This document shows, one piece after another, positions 58,078 to 63,990 of a DNA stretch of 64,000 nucleotides. Made by a program: the position numbers and the translations under genes. The DNA is taken from the NCBI GenBank assembly GCA_024516035.1, contig CM044967.1, positions 6,723,202-6,787,201 of the forward strand, given 5' to 3'. Under the pieces are notes generated by a model that did no database searches, was not told the origin of the DNA, and worked only from the letters and a program-made list of their open reading frames with translations. Positions within the stretch are counted from its first letter, which is position 1. Every line of letters starts with the position of its first letter. The DNA is from Bactericera cockerelli. Lineage: Eukaryota; Arthropoda; Insecta; Hemiptera; Triozidae.

Positions 58078-60424
58078 ACTCACTCACTCACTCACTCACT
58101 CACTCACTCACTCACTCACTCTACTCTAAGTAACTACTCTAACCAAACCTACTCTAAAGCAAAAACTAAAAGTTCAATTCCCGCTTGCGGTAAATATTCT
58201 ACAAAGATATTTTGTTCGCGGATGGTCTGTTTCGTATATTATCATATTCGGTCTTTCTATCTATCTATCTGTTTTTCATTTTGGGATAATACATTATACA
58301 CATAATGTGACCTTTGCAGTGTGAGCTCTCTCTTTTTCTCATTTTTCTCTCTCCCTCTTTCAAAAAATGTAATAAAACAAAATCATTTGATCGGAATATC
58401 CTCATGTGCAATATGCAATATGCATAATAGGTACAAAGATATTATGTATCGACAGTTATATAAAATGATAATGATACTGGTTAGAATAATGAACATGACC
58501 AAAAAAAAATGTTCTAATATAACCAAAGGGTATCATCATTATAATCTACATGCTTGTCGGTATTAGGGATATTGAATAGTTCAACTGAATTCAAATATTA
58601 CCTAATAAAATATCTGCATTACTGGGAATCCCTCCTTCCAAAAAGTTTTTCATCAAATAAATAAATTTGATGTATCATGAGAAGAAGCGGAAAAAGTTTC
58701 ACAAAGACTCGGATAATATGGAAAATGGTTTTTTTCCCTATACGGGGTTTTCCGATACAGGGTCAAAGTTTTTCTGTGTTTTAAAATTGTGTTTAGAAGC
58801 GTTGTTGTGAGCTGCATCAAATCTTCTCTAAAATAGAGAGGTTAGTTGATGGCATAGATATTCAGAACTATTACCTGCTGATGAGAGCAAATAAGCTCGA
58901 AACAGCTGTCCAGGTATGTTCTGATATTCATGTACATACATCCAATACAACTTCTCACTTTTCTGTTTATACTGATACTGATGTACAGAGAATATTTATG
59001 TATTTTTTAAAATTACAGAATATAAAACGGCTCATCTAGAGTAGAATAATGAGGTACTGTGCCCATGACCTGTTGGTATTTTGTGCTCTACCTCTGAGCA
59101 GCCATTTCTGCAGTACTACCAGAATATCATGAGACGAAGCGTTTTTTTTTTTTTTTAATAAAAATTCTCTAAAATTAACAGTTAAGAATATCTACTAGCT
59201 TGGTACCATAATGGAACGTATAGAGTTATGGGTACCTATTTATGCTAAAAAAATCATTTGAGATCAAATTTCACAAAAATCCACTTGAGAACCTAGAGAA
59301 AACAGTGAAAAGAAAAGAAATAATACATTTTCCCCAGTTTTACGGTTGGAACATATCTTTCACTTACAGGTCATATCAACATAATAAAGAGAAGATATTT
59401 TAAACCTTCATATGTAATTATCTTTAAAATCTAAGTTCATGTAATTGCAACAATACTAAGTTGCGTTTGAACATAATAAAAAAAATACTTGATTTTTTTT
59501 CCTGTAATAAAGAAAGTATTGTTTTTTTGTGCCCCAGAACCCTGACATTCCAAAAACGAAAAAACTCGGTCAAAATTTTCCGCTCTGGCCGGGATTCAAA
59601 CCCGCAACTTCCGGTTAGCAATTCGATTGTTTGAGAGAGTGAAACTAGGTCAAGCTTCAATAAAAATAAATGTTAATTAACTGTTTAAAAAGTGACTAAT
59701 GAAGTAGTTGCCTGATAAGTTGGCTCTTCACTGCCTTAATTTTTACAGTCGATTAAGTATTTCGTTAATCGTTTAATTTATAAACTCAAGATGACATAAT
59801 TTTGAGGAATTTCAAGTTTTTAGCAATGGATTAAACAAAGCATTAATGGTAAAATAATTTATGGCATAAATATGCATGATGCATAAATTTGATGCATCAT
59901 AATTTCGTTAACACTGCTAGCGTCGATGGCGCGTTGAATGCACCGGTTCTCGTAAGATCACCGAAGTTAAGCAACAACGTAATTCTAGCCCAACCCAGGC
60001 TGGGTGAGGTTAATGTGGGTAGAAGGATTGTGAGTTTCCGGTGAATGGAGGGTAAAACCCCCGTCGTGATATGCACATGCAGTTATAAGAGACGTTTAAA
60101 CAAAAATATATATTAGATAAACAAAGTAGGGGCTTTGGTCGTGATGGACGTTCTTCATATCCTTCCATTAGTGAAATATTTTTGCGCTAGTTGCGCATTA
60201 TAGTCCTAGTAAATATCGTATTATCGTTCTGGGCTTAATAGGTTTACTTATAAAACTTTGCCCTTATAAGATTTTCTATTATTATTATTATTATTATAGT
60301 TGCGCATTATAAATAATGCGATATTATTTGTAGTGTACTCACCCTCAGTGTGGTTGAAAGTAGCGTAGTTAGTGTTGCAATGCTGTTCCGTGAAAGCTGG
60401 ACTCGTTGCTAAAACCTCAGACAT
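41217..60424 (-). CDS. Pdfr: PDF receptor-like class B (secretin-type) GPCR, gene-level entry; TM6-TM7 missing at the gap
   Basis: Coding exons (minus): 60343-60424, 55885-55992, 54512-54666 (or up to 53594), 51365-51468, 50935-51088, 48393-48495, 44661-44848, 42649-42734, then 41217-41366. The PDF receptor couples the clock neuropeptide PDF to cAMP in insect neurons. The ectodomain has six cysteines (QHC, TFC, IYCW, LPC, RRC, TGC) and WDGIYCWPPTPA. TM1 is EIAGLCVSLFALLISIGIF, TM2 has NRTRIHKNLFFAMIIQVLVR, TM3 CEASYVLLEYARTASFMWMF, TM4-5 SFFWILEGPRLAAVS, and IL3 NIIRVLVVKLRQSHTTELEQ. These fit insect PDFR as I recall it better than DH31, DH44 or other class B receptors. The TM6-TM7 exon(s) should lie between 41,367 and 42,648, where a 100-N gap sits. 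All splice phases agree. Confidence 0.85.
41440..41540 (-). repeat. tRNA-derived SINE, family E (fragment)
   Basis: GATTGGGACTCGAACCACTG, TTTTACGAGTCCTCCGCAG and TCGAACTACTGAG: a reverse head inside the last PDFR intron. Confidence 0.6.
42077..42176. other. Assembly gap, 100 N
   Basis: Exactly 100 N, a usual placeholder for a gap of unknown size. It falls in the intron interval where the TM6 and TM7 exon(s) of the receptor are expected. Confidence 0.98.
42649..42734 (-). CDS. Pdfr: PDFR-like exon 8: TM5 end and third intracellular loop
   Basis: Acceptor TTTTTTCAG. Codes LNFLFLLNIIRVLVVKLRQS and HTTELEQLR. The N-IIRVLV-KLR motif is the class B G-protein-coupling segment. Donor CG|GTAAGT is phase 2; the next exon, expected to start with the KAVRA of TM6, is not found. 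Confidence 0.88.
43190..43325 (-). repeat. 5S-rRNA-derived SINE in a PDFR intron
   Basis: On minus: GATGGCGCGTTGAACACACC, GGTTCTCGTAGGATAACTGA and AGTTCAGCAACG, then a body with CACCCTGGCTGGGTGAGAT. Confidence 0.7.
43588..43708 (-). repeat. tRNA-derived SINE, family E
   Basis: GATATCACAAAAAGTTCACT, GGGACTTGAACTACTGACCT, CAAGTCCGCCGCCTTATCGA and TCAAGCTACTGAGATCGGT. Confidence 0.85.
44307..44441. mobile_element. PIF/Harbinger-like MITE with TTA duplication
   Basis: TTA-GGGCGGCATTAATAGAC at the left and CGTCTATTAATTCCGCCC-TTA at the right. It shares its interior (CAATCCGTGACTTAGCGCCA in one orientation) with the copy at 31,895-32,033. Confidence 0.7.
44480..44648 (+). repeat. LINE-tail-like dispersed repeat next to PDFR exon 7
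   Basis: GAAGAGATTGCCTAAGGCAA, CCCGCCCTTTAGTTAGGACA, then TATTACCTAATAAAGTGTAA and AATAAATAAATAAA. It ends 12 bp from the exon 7 donor. Confidence 0.55.
44661..44848 (-). CDS. Pdfr: PDFR-like exon 7: ECL1/TM3 end through TM4 to TM5
   Basis: Codes VTVFQDKSYYCMYKVVGWGI, PLIMTVLWAVVTAYYMSEES and CWWGYNLTSFFWILEGPRLA plus AVS. The GWG-P helix is TM4, CWW is the conserved ECL2 cysteine motif that pairs with TM3, and ILEGPRL begins TM5. Acceptor GTTCCAG; donor TCG|GTGAGC, phase 0. Confidence 0.9.
44953..45357. repeat. Minisatellite made from the PDFR exon 7 acceptor boundary, 8 copies
   Basis: Units of about 48-54 bp, each with AACCTGGAACACCGTCACTG and GAACAGTTCGTAGCATTC plus ATAATAATA. CCTGGAACACCGTCACTGGA plus ACAGTT is identical to the exon 7 acceptor and first 14 coding bases (44,834-44,859). 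On minus each unit reads CTGTTCCAG|TGACGGTGTTCCAG|GTTATT, a decoy acceptor with a 14-nt pseudo-exon. The array lies upstream of exon 7 in the transcript. Confidence 0.92.
45358..45855 (-). repeat. tRNA-derived SINE, family B, interrupted by a MITE
   Basis: The tail part (ACTCTTTAGTGGAAAGGAAT) at 45,361 and head part (CACTGGGTCGGATCCGAACC, ACCAGACTAGCGCGTTAACC) at 45,770-45,845 are separated by 45,393-45,689. Confidence 0.85.
45393..45689. mobile_element. piggyBac-type MITE, 297 bp, TTAA duplication
   Basis: TTAACCCATTGCCTACCA and TGGTAGGCAATGGGTTAA are perfect inverted ends including TTAA. The target is the GAGGTTAATGCTC of the family-B SINE, so the empty site is known from the other SINE copies. 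Confidence 0.88.
45856..48392. other. PDFR intron 6, mostly unannotated
   Basis: No exon is seen. 47,140-47,275 has about four units of TATAGTTTATAGTTTTAACA. 47,400-47,720 resembles a dispersed repeat (GATTCGTTTGTGTGTGTGTA, AGATTAAGATGAAATTTTAC). Confidence 0.4.
48393..48495 (-). CDS. Pdfr: PDFR-like exon 6: TM3
   Basis: Acceptor TTTCCAG. Codes QILCEASYVLLEYARTASFM and WMFIEGFYLNNMVT. The C before E-A-S-Y is the TM3 cysteine that pairs with ECL2; WMFIEG-YL is the class B TM3 signature. Donor G|GTATGC, phase 1. Confidence 0.92.
48820..49226 (-). repeat. TTACTTCCGAGAAAT-type repeat, long copy
   Basis: On minus: TTTCCGATTTCT-type start at the right end, TTTCTGGACGTTTCATAACC, GGTTTTGTGTCAGTCTGTCG, GAACGGTACACCCAATTTTG. 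It parallels 60,833-61,340. Confidence 0.65.
49325..49414 (-). repeat. tRNA-like fragment
   Basis: On minus: GAGCTAGCCTAGTTGGTTAA, GAGGATTACGCGTCTG and GGTTGTCCGTTTGATTCCC resemble tRNA A and B boxes. The arms do not form a convincing tRNA and the 3' end is absent. A single copy in the window. Confidence 0.45.
49530..49640 (+). pseudogene. C-terminal fragment of a LINE-type reverse transcriptase
   Basis: Codes RNIDKRPEDWKEAAKDRPSW, RGNVKQTYGQISRGQV and stop. The W-xx-A-xDRxxWR pattern is the usual end of RTE/craniofacial-development-protein-2-like retrotransposon ORFs. Only about 36 residues remain, in PDFR intron 5. Confidence 0.6.
50935..51088 (-). CDS. Pdfr: PDFR-like exon 5: intracellular loop 1 and TM2
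   Basis: Acceptor CTTTCCAG. Codes SLRNNRTRIHKNLFFAMIIQ, VLVRLALYIDQAIISNSSRL and ANLPRFGIENT. The R-xRIHKNLF motif is the class B ICL1-TM2 signature. The ECL1 loop carries a NSS sequon. Donor ACG|GTGAGT, phase 0. Confidence 0.92.
51125..51335 (+). repeat. tRNA-derived SINE, family B, in PDFR intron 4
   Basis: TTTGTCAAGAGGTTAACGCG, GGTTCGAATCCTACCCAG and GGTTAGGTGGTAGAAAATGC, with ATTATTATTATTATT at the end. Confidence 0.88.
51365..51468 (-). CDS. Pdfr: PDFR-like exon 4: TM1
   Basis: Acceptor TTGTTTCAG. Codes RKIQIAENTRSIEIAGLCVS and LFALLISIGIFCRF, then two bases of an Arg codon. E-N-TR-x-EI-G is typical of PDFR just before TM1. This exon receives whichever donor of the 54-bp array is used; phase 0 fits all of them. 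Confidence 0.9.
51510..51690. repeat. LINE-tail-like dispersed repeat in PDFR intron 3
   Basis: AATTCAACACTTTATTGGAT, an A-rich run, ACATATGTCCTAACTAAAGA and GCGGGGTTTAG. Confidence 0.55.
51938..52378. mobile_element. Tc1/mariner-type foldback MITE, 441 bp
   Basis: CAGGGTGGTCCAGAAAGTTT and its reverse complement form the ends, flanked by TA. The arms of about 140 bp include AAAATGGCGGCCAAAACGTG and its mirror. It has no transposase; open frames inside it are by-products of the fold. Confidence 0.88.
52845..53049 (+). repeat. tRNA-derived SINE, family C
   Basis: CCCAGGAGCTCAGTCGTCAA, GTCGTGGGTTCGAAACCTAG and AAGGCGATATTATTATTATT. Confidence 0.82.
53080..53405 (-). pseudogene. Decayed C-terminal part of a retroelement reverse-transcriptase ORF
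   Basis: Minus translation gives IIDVSVPGDHNIITKEAD, stop, then KYQDLEIEIERMWNLKVRII and PVVVGALGVIPTSLHTNLS, stop, and further remains. The I-DV-PGD ... KY-DL-IEIE-MW ... IPVVVGALG series is the well-known end of invertebrate LINE polyproteins. Several stops. A 54-bp stretch at about 53,345-53,400 is duplicated. Confidence 0.7.
53590..54555 (-). repeat. 54-bp in-frame minisatellite of exon 3 coding end plus splice donor, 18 copies
   Basis: Eighteen near-identical 54-bp units (plus-strand core CTTACCTTTCCCTCTTCCTC). On minus each codes MKLFNSSEEEGKVSYQLL, with a sequon (NSS) and a donor GGAAAG|GTAAGT; only the last copy (donor after 53,594) differs, GGAAAA|GTAAGT. The distance from the first donor (after 54,512) to the last is exactly 17 periods. 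Read-through is open in the receptor frame over the whole array and stops soon after the last unit. Confidence 0.97.
53594..54666 (-). CDS. Pdfr: PDFR-like exon 3 (ectodomain end and stalk), with up to 18 alternative donors
   Basis: Acceptor ATTCCAG at 54,667-54,673. Two bases complete a Lys codon, then YAFRRCSSNGSWLGKAATDF, NQGWTNYTGCYTSSAHQLLM and KLFNSSEEEGK. The cysteines in RRC and TGC complete the six-cysteine class B hormone-binding domain. The shortest form ends at the donor after 54,512 (155 nt); the longest at 53,594 (1073 nt). Each extra unit adds 18 residues to the stalk before TM1 with no frame change. Which donor is used cannot be told from DNA; the first-donor form matches the usual receptor length. 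Confidence 0.85.
54803..55001 (-). repeat. tRNA-derived SINE, family D
   Basis: GATTCTATTTGGTTTTAACG, CCCTCCATTCGCTGGGAATC, GAATCGAACTCAGGATCTC and CACAACCGTTACGCTACGGA. Confidence 0.85.
55030..55206 (+). repeat. tRNA-derived SINE, family B (5' truncated)
   Basis: TTGTTCGAATTCCACCCGGT, then the GGTTAGGTGGTAGAAAATAC body and an ATTATTATTACAA tail. Confidence 0.8.
55545..55870. repeat. LINE-tail-like dispersed repeat
   Basis: AAATGCTTTATTAGATATAA, an A-rich run, AATGTCCTACTCG, then AAAGGGGAGGTTATTGCCTA and TGGCAATCTCTTCCACCC. It ends 15 bp from the exon 2 donor. Confidence 0.55.
55885..55992 (-). CDS. Pdfr: PDFR-like exon 2: hormone-binding domain core
   Basis: Acceptor GATTTCAG. After two bases completing Gly it codes TFCNWTWDGIYCWPPTPANS and TIELPCPSGKGLDPN. 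W-DG-xCWPxTP and PCP are the class B extracellular signature; two sequons (NWT, NST) are present. Donor AACA|GTAAGT, phase 1. Confidence 0.93.
56205..56280 (-). repeat. Fragment of the TTACTTCCGAGAAAT repeat
   Basis: AATTACCTCCGAGAATATTA and GAAATCGGAAGTATTG form a short inverted motif characteristic of the family. Confidence 0.5.
56308..56404 (-). repeat. tRNA-derived SINE, family D (3' end)
   Basis: CTTCTTCTTCTTCTTC tail, TACTCTGTCTTATCCCGC, GAGCAGGGTCAACGTT and CAACCTCATGGTTGAG. Confidence 0.75.
56405..56742 (-). repeat. tRNA-derived SINE, family A, interrupted by a MITE
   Basis: CATTTTTCCTCAAGAGGCAT and GAGTGGACCCCGAACATC on the left; GCATGCGTGCAATGCC and CTCACTCGGCCACAGAGACT on the right. 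The B-box region is split by 56,518-56,682. Confidence 0.75.
56518..56682. mobile_element. MITE with TTCTAGAAACACTTTC-type ends
   Basis: TTCTAGAAACACTTTCCACT, CTCCAAAT at the left and ATTTGGAGAGTAGAAAGTGT, TTCTGAAACAGG at the right, an imperfect inverted pair with CTCTGATTGG and AATCAGATT in the middle. Related DNA at 52,690-52,800. Confidence 0.65.
56818..57175 (+). repeat. tRNA-derived SINE, family A, interrupted by a retrocopy
   Basis: CAAGGTGACCTGGGTTCGAT head, then the body to CATTCATACCTTGT. It resumes after 57,138 with CATACCTTGTGAGGAAAAAT. Confidence 0.8.
56937..57137 (-). mobile_element. Polyadenylated retrocopy with a 10-bp target duplication
   Basis: The insert is flanked by CATACCTTGT at 56,927-56,936 and 57,138-57,147. 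On minus it ends GGAAATAAACTATAATTTCC, ATGTTTT and an A run, so AATAAA sits about 20 bp before a poly(A) tail, as in a processed mRNA. An open stretch reads VKTKIQVALIRAVSLRLSGS then RYKLRRYEVEDGCGVFQI and stop. I do not recognise the source. Confidence 0.65.
57293..57440 (+). repeat. tRNA-derived SINE, family E
   Basis: CTCAGTAACTTCATCGATAA, GGAAGTCGGTGGTTCAAGTC, AGCGTAGATTTAATAAAGCT and GTTGTGATATCACAAAAGTG. Confidence 0.85.
57858..58122. repeat. (CT)n then (CTCA)n microsatellite
   Basis: About 220 bp of CT-rich repeats followed by about 45 bp of CACT units in PDFR intron 1. On the transcript strand it is GA-rich. Confidence 0.97.
58840..58985 (+). repeat. Dispersed repeat, partner at 13,080-13,225
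   Basis: GAGAGGTTAGTTGATGGCAT, CTGCTGATGAGAGCAAATAA and ACAGCTGTCCAGGTATGTTC. Confidence 0.5.
59525..59650 (-). repeat. tRNA-like SINE, family I
   Basis: GTGCCCCAGAACCCTGACAT, AAAACTCGGTCAAAATTTTC and GGCCGGGATTCAAACCCGCA, matching 31,045-31,200. Confidence 0.6.
59918..60070 (+). repeat. 5S-rRNA-derived SINE, clearest copy
   Basis: GTCGATGGCGCGTTGAATGC, ACCGGTTCTCGTAAGATCAC and CGAAGTTAAGCAAC follow insect 5S rRNA through box A. The body then reads CAACCCAGGCTGGGTGAGGT, TAATGTGGGTAG and GGAGGGTAAAACCCCCGTC, which is the family-D body. Confidence 0.85.
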
Positions 60425-60452
60425 AGTGCTTTCATCGCTTTACTCCACACCT
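60343..60452 (-). CDS. Pdfr: PDFR-like exon 1: start codon and first ectodomain cysteine
   Basis: The ATG is at 60,422-60,424 (minus). Codes MSEVLATSPAFTEQHCNTNY and ATFNHTEG; the first of six ectodomain cysteines and a NHT sequon are visible. TTTGTTACAG precedes 60,452, so a 5' UTR exon probably lies upstream. No hydrophobic signal peptide is coded here. An out-of-frame ATG lies 10 bp upstream. Donor G|GTGAGT, phase 1. Confidence 0.78.
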
Positions 60453-60523
60453 CTGTAACAAATGAATCACTAGGTTAATTACTAAGTAAATGAGTAGTCA
60501 CCTTTGCCGAGTGGAGTAATAAT

Positions 60524-60723
60524 AATAATATCGCCTTACTTATACTGCCAGATTAGGACTATTAAGACCCATTATTCCAGAAGTAAACCCAAGACGTATT
60601 ATTATGTGGTGAAAATCCCAAATGGGAGGATAACTTGTCATGTCCCGGCTGGGTTTCGAACCCGCGACCTCTGGAATCTCTGGATTCACAGAGTACCGCC
60701 TTTACCACTGACCTACCGGGACA
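60524..60723 (-). repeat. tRNA-derived SINE, family C
   Basis: AATAATATCGCCTTACTTAT tail, TGTCCCGGCTGGGTTTCGAA B box and CTGACCTACCGGGAC head. About 70 bp upstream of PDFR exon 1. Confidence 0.87.
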
Positions 60724-60733
60724 GACAGTGTAG

Positions 60734-60830
60734 TAGTGCTAGGCTTGCACGCACGGTGACCTGGGTTCGATCCCCGGAGGTACAGATCTCTGGTCTGTTT
60801 TTATGATCGGGGTCCACTGGATTTTTCATT
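60734..60830 (+). repeat. tRNA-derived SINE, family A (fragment)
   Basis: GCACGCACGGTGACCTGGGT and TCGATCCCCGG, then GATCGGGGTCCACTGG. Confidence 0.65.
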
Positions 60831-60832
60831 TT

Positions 60833-61340
60833 ACTTCCGAGAAATCGGAAGTACTGGGTCCGTTTTTGTATATATAAAAAATATTTTTTTTGCTCCGCTT
60901 TCAATTTTTTTCATATTTCTGGACGTTACAAAGCCTCCTGAGCAACTTTGGTTTTGTGTCTGTCTGTCGGTTTGTCTGTCGGACTGTTAAAAATATTCCT
61001 AGTAACGTGCAAAACTCGGTAACTACTGAACGAATTTCTATGAAATTTCGTACACATATAGGAGACGTTCTTTAGATAGTCCCATTTTAAATTAATCGAT
61101 TTCGCACTAGCGGTTCTGGGTGAAAGAGACCATGCGACTGATCACTAACTTCTTAATACTTAAACGCTTGTATCTCGTGAACGGTACACCCGATTTTTAT
61201 GAAATTTTGTATATAAATGAATATTATTGATTTGCATAGGCCATTTATAATTATTTTTTAATTAATTATGATTTAGATCTGATATTTAGGAAAGAAAAAA
61301 AATTGACAAAAAGTGCAAAAATGAGGTGAGGTCTTCAACT
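60833..61340 (+). repeat. TTACTTCCGAGAAAT-type repeat, long copy
   Basis: TTACTTCCGAGAAATCGGAA, ATTTCTGGACGTTACAAAGC, CTGTCGGTTTGTCTGTCGG and CGTGAACGGTACACCCGATT. It pairs with 48,820-49,226. Family unknown; the starting CCGA...TCGG inversion may be a hairpin. Confidence 0.65.
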
Positions 61341-61389
61341 TGGAATATGGACTGACGACGTCAATGCTTTGACCACTATTAGGACACCC

Positions 61390-61835
61390 TATATTGTTTT
61401 CAGCATGATTCTCTCCGTTTTCATGCACCCTGTAATGTTTTCAGCCTGATTCTCTCCGTTTTCATACACCCTGTATTGTTTTCAGCATGAATCTCTCCGT
61501 TTTCATACACCCTGTAATGTTTTCAGCATGATTCTCTCCATTTTCATACACCCTGTAATGTTTTCAGCATGTTTCTCTCCATTTTCATACACCCTGTAAT
61601 GTTTTCAGCATGTTTCTCTCCATTTCCATACACCCTATATTGTTTTCAGCATGATTCTCTCCGTTTTCATACACCCTGTATTGTTTTCAGCATGATTCTC
61701 TCCGTTTTCATACACCCTGTATTGTTTTCAGCATGATTCCCTCCGTTTTCATACACCCTGTATGGTTTCAGCATGATTCTCTCCGTTTTCATACACCCTG
61801 TAATGTTTTCAGCATGATTCTCTCCGTTTTCAATG
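61390..61835. repeat. 41-bp minisatellite, 11 copies
   Basis: Units of TGTTTTCAGCATGATTCTCT plus CCGTTTTCATACACCCTGTA, with ATT/AAT variation at the joins. It lies about 1 kb upstream of PDFR exon 1. Confidence 0.95.
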
Positions 61836-61989
61836 TCCAAACGTTCACTCCGCGTTGTTTTGGACCTCGAGTCAAACAAAAGACCAGCTAGAGAGCCTCA
61901 CTTTGTGCGCGGGCAATCTAGTGACGGAAGTTCTGGCCTCTAATAACCTAGGATACTAATTAACTCTGATTGCGATTGCATAATCACTC

Positions 61990-62773
61990 CGAGAGGATGA
62001 ATAATGAGAGAGATTCAGAGGGAGAAGTAGAGTGCGTGAGTGAGAGAGAGAAAGAGAGGAATGGAGAGAGTGAGAGATTTAGAGGGAAAGGAGATGGTGT
62101 GATTGAGAGGGAAAAGAGGGTCTGTGCGAAAGAGAGAGGGAGAAAGATGGGATTTGGGAAAGAAAGATGTATGATTGAGAGAGAGGGAGAAAGAGAGGTA
62201 ACAGGAGGGAGGGAGGGAGGGAGAGAGAGAGAGAGGAGATGTGTATGTAGGTAACAGGAGAGTGCGTAAGAATACAAAAGCTATGTCCCAAAATACAAAA
62301 GTTAAAATTCGAAGAAAAAAAATGGTACAATTTTCTTTCTTTTTTAAGAGAGAGATACAGGAAAAAAGAATAAAGTGGATGGAGATTGACAAAATAAATT
62401 TGAGGAAGAGAAAAAGAGAAAGATAGAGGTGGAGAGGGAGAGGGAGGGAGGTAGAGAGAGAGAAAATGGGAGATATGGAGAGGGAGAGAATGAGAACAAG
62501 AGATATAGGGAGAGATGGAGGGAGACATTAGAAAATAAGAGAACGTTACAGAAGAGAGAGAAAAAATAAAGCAGGGAAGAAAAGAGAGAGTGGTGTGAAG
62601 GGAAAAGACAGAGATGGAAGAAATACATAGTGTAGAAGGAGATAGAGCGTAAGAGGAATGAGAAAACGATACAGAGAGAGAAAGAGAGAGCAAATGGTTG
62701 GATTTTTTGTGGTTCAGTATACATGAATATATGGTGGGGGGTGGGGGGGAGGAAGGGTGGAGTGAGAGAGAGA

Positions 62774-62837
<64 letters not shown>

Positions 62838-62990
62838 GAGAGAGAGAGAGGGAAGGAGAGAGAGGGAAAGAGAGAGAGGGAAAGAGAGAGAGAGGGAGAT
62901 AGAGAGAATGAGAAAGAGAGACAGAGGGAGAGAGAGAAATAGAGAGAAGGAATAGAGAGAGGGAGAGAGCGTAAGGAAAAATAAAGAAAG
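61990..62990. repeat. About 1 kb of polypurine/polypyrimidine DNA
   Basis: The plus strand is nearly all A and G with GAGA, GGGA and AAAG blocks, including about 90 bp of almost pure (GA)n near 62,764-62,855. Long open frames on both strands are low-complexity artefacts. Confidence 0.95.
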
Positions 62991-63763
62991 AGGGAGGTAA
63001 GAGTGTAGTAGTTCTAACAAAGGAAAATGAGTTTTTTGCCTTCGGGTGTACGATGAATGCCATCGAAAACCTTACAGTGACGGTATCAGTTGTTTACAAA
63101 GTTTCGGAACCGCGGGGTAAGGTACAGGTTGATCCTTGAAAACTTTCGAGATGAATCCACCCGAGATAAAGTCTGTTTGGTTTTGGTTTTGCACGTTGTT
63201 TGTTTTCGAAAATCGGAGGAAGAAGAAAGTAAAAAAAAAAAGGTATAGATAGAAAGCAGTCTATCTCTAGAATACTCTAAGATAAATAGGATTTTGTTTC
63301 AAAACAATGTAATGGAAACGATTATTGTAAAGTATCACTTAATACCTAATAGTCGTTTCCATTATCTCTTGGACAGGAATAGCTTGGTATTCTCAAGAGA
63401 AGTGCAGAGAGAATGGGATAGGAGCTATGGACAGTTGTTGGGCTGGTCGAGAACCAGTACACAAATCTCTATTATAAAATCAGTCAATATTAGAATCAGA
63501 GGAACAAGAAAGAAGATAAGAGGATTGGGTTACGAAGTTTGTCAAAATCATAATAATAATAATATCGGGTGTACCGATTCGTTTTATTTACGAGCAGAGC
63601 CCATTATACATTAATACAATACAAAAAATAAATAAAATACTAATTTTAAAGAAAGTAATAAAAATATCTAAATTCAATACGATTGAGAGGAGAAAAGAAA
63701 GTATAGTAGGTAGCACACTGTCTAACATAAAAGGTTTTAGTACCTCTCAGTCTCATAATGATA
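62991..63763. other. Intergenic DNA, no gene recognised
   Basis: No coding signal beyond one 106-codon frame (63,294-63,614) without family features. Confidence 0.4.
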
Positions 63764-63990
63764 ATAACACTCTTTGGTGGAAGATATCCATCAGGCGAGG
63801 TTAATGCTCAAATCATTTTCTACCACCTAACCCTCAGAGCCTTATCATTATGTGGTCATACTCGTATAGTCAAACTAACGAGGAAAAATTCATGCATTGG
63901 GTGTGGAATTCGAACCAACGCAACGGATTCTACATCTAAGTTCACGCTTGCATTGGTGTTCAACCAGGGCCCTGAGAAACACTAATCCGT
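63764..63990 (-). repeat. tRNA-derived SINE, family B (diverged)
   Basis: ACACTCTTTGGTGGAAGATA, CAGGCGAGGTTAATGCTCAA, TTTTCTACCACCTAACCCTC and ATGCATTGGGTGTGGAATTC, with the head replaced at the right. Confidence 0.75.

Noticed and set aside
57745..58305. 186-codon serine/leucine-rich protein
   Set aside because: A translation of the CT microsatellite with no initiation or family logic.
59918..59985. 5S rRNA gene
   Set aside because: Only the first half of 5S is present and it joins a SINE body, so it is a SINE head.
62015..63063. Several 97-313-codon frames in the polypurine block
   Set aside because: Low-complexity DNA lacks stops in several frames; the translations are only Ser/Leu/Pro or Arg/Glu runs.
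63294..63614. 106-codon frame starting MFQNNVMETIIVKYH
   Set aside because: No domain, splice or codon evidence; it runs into an ATA repeat.
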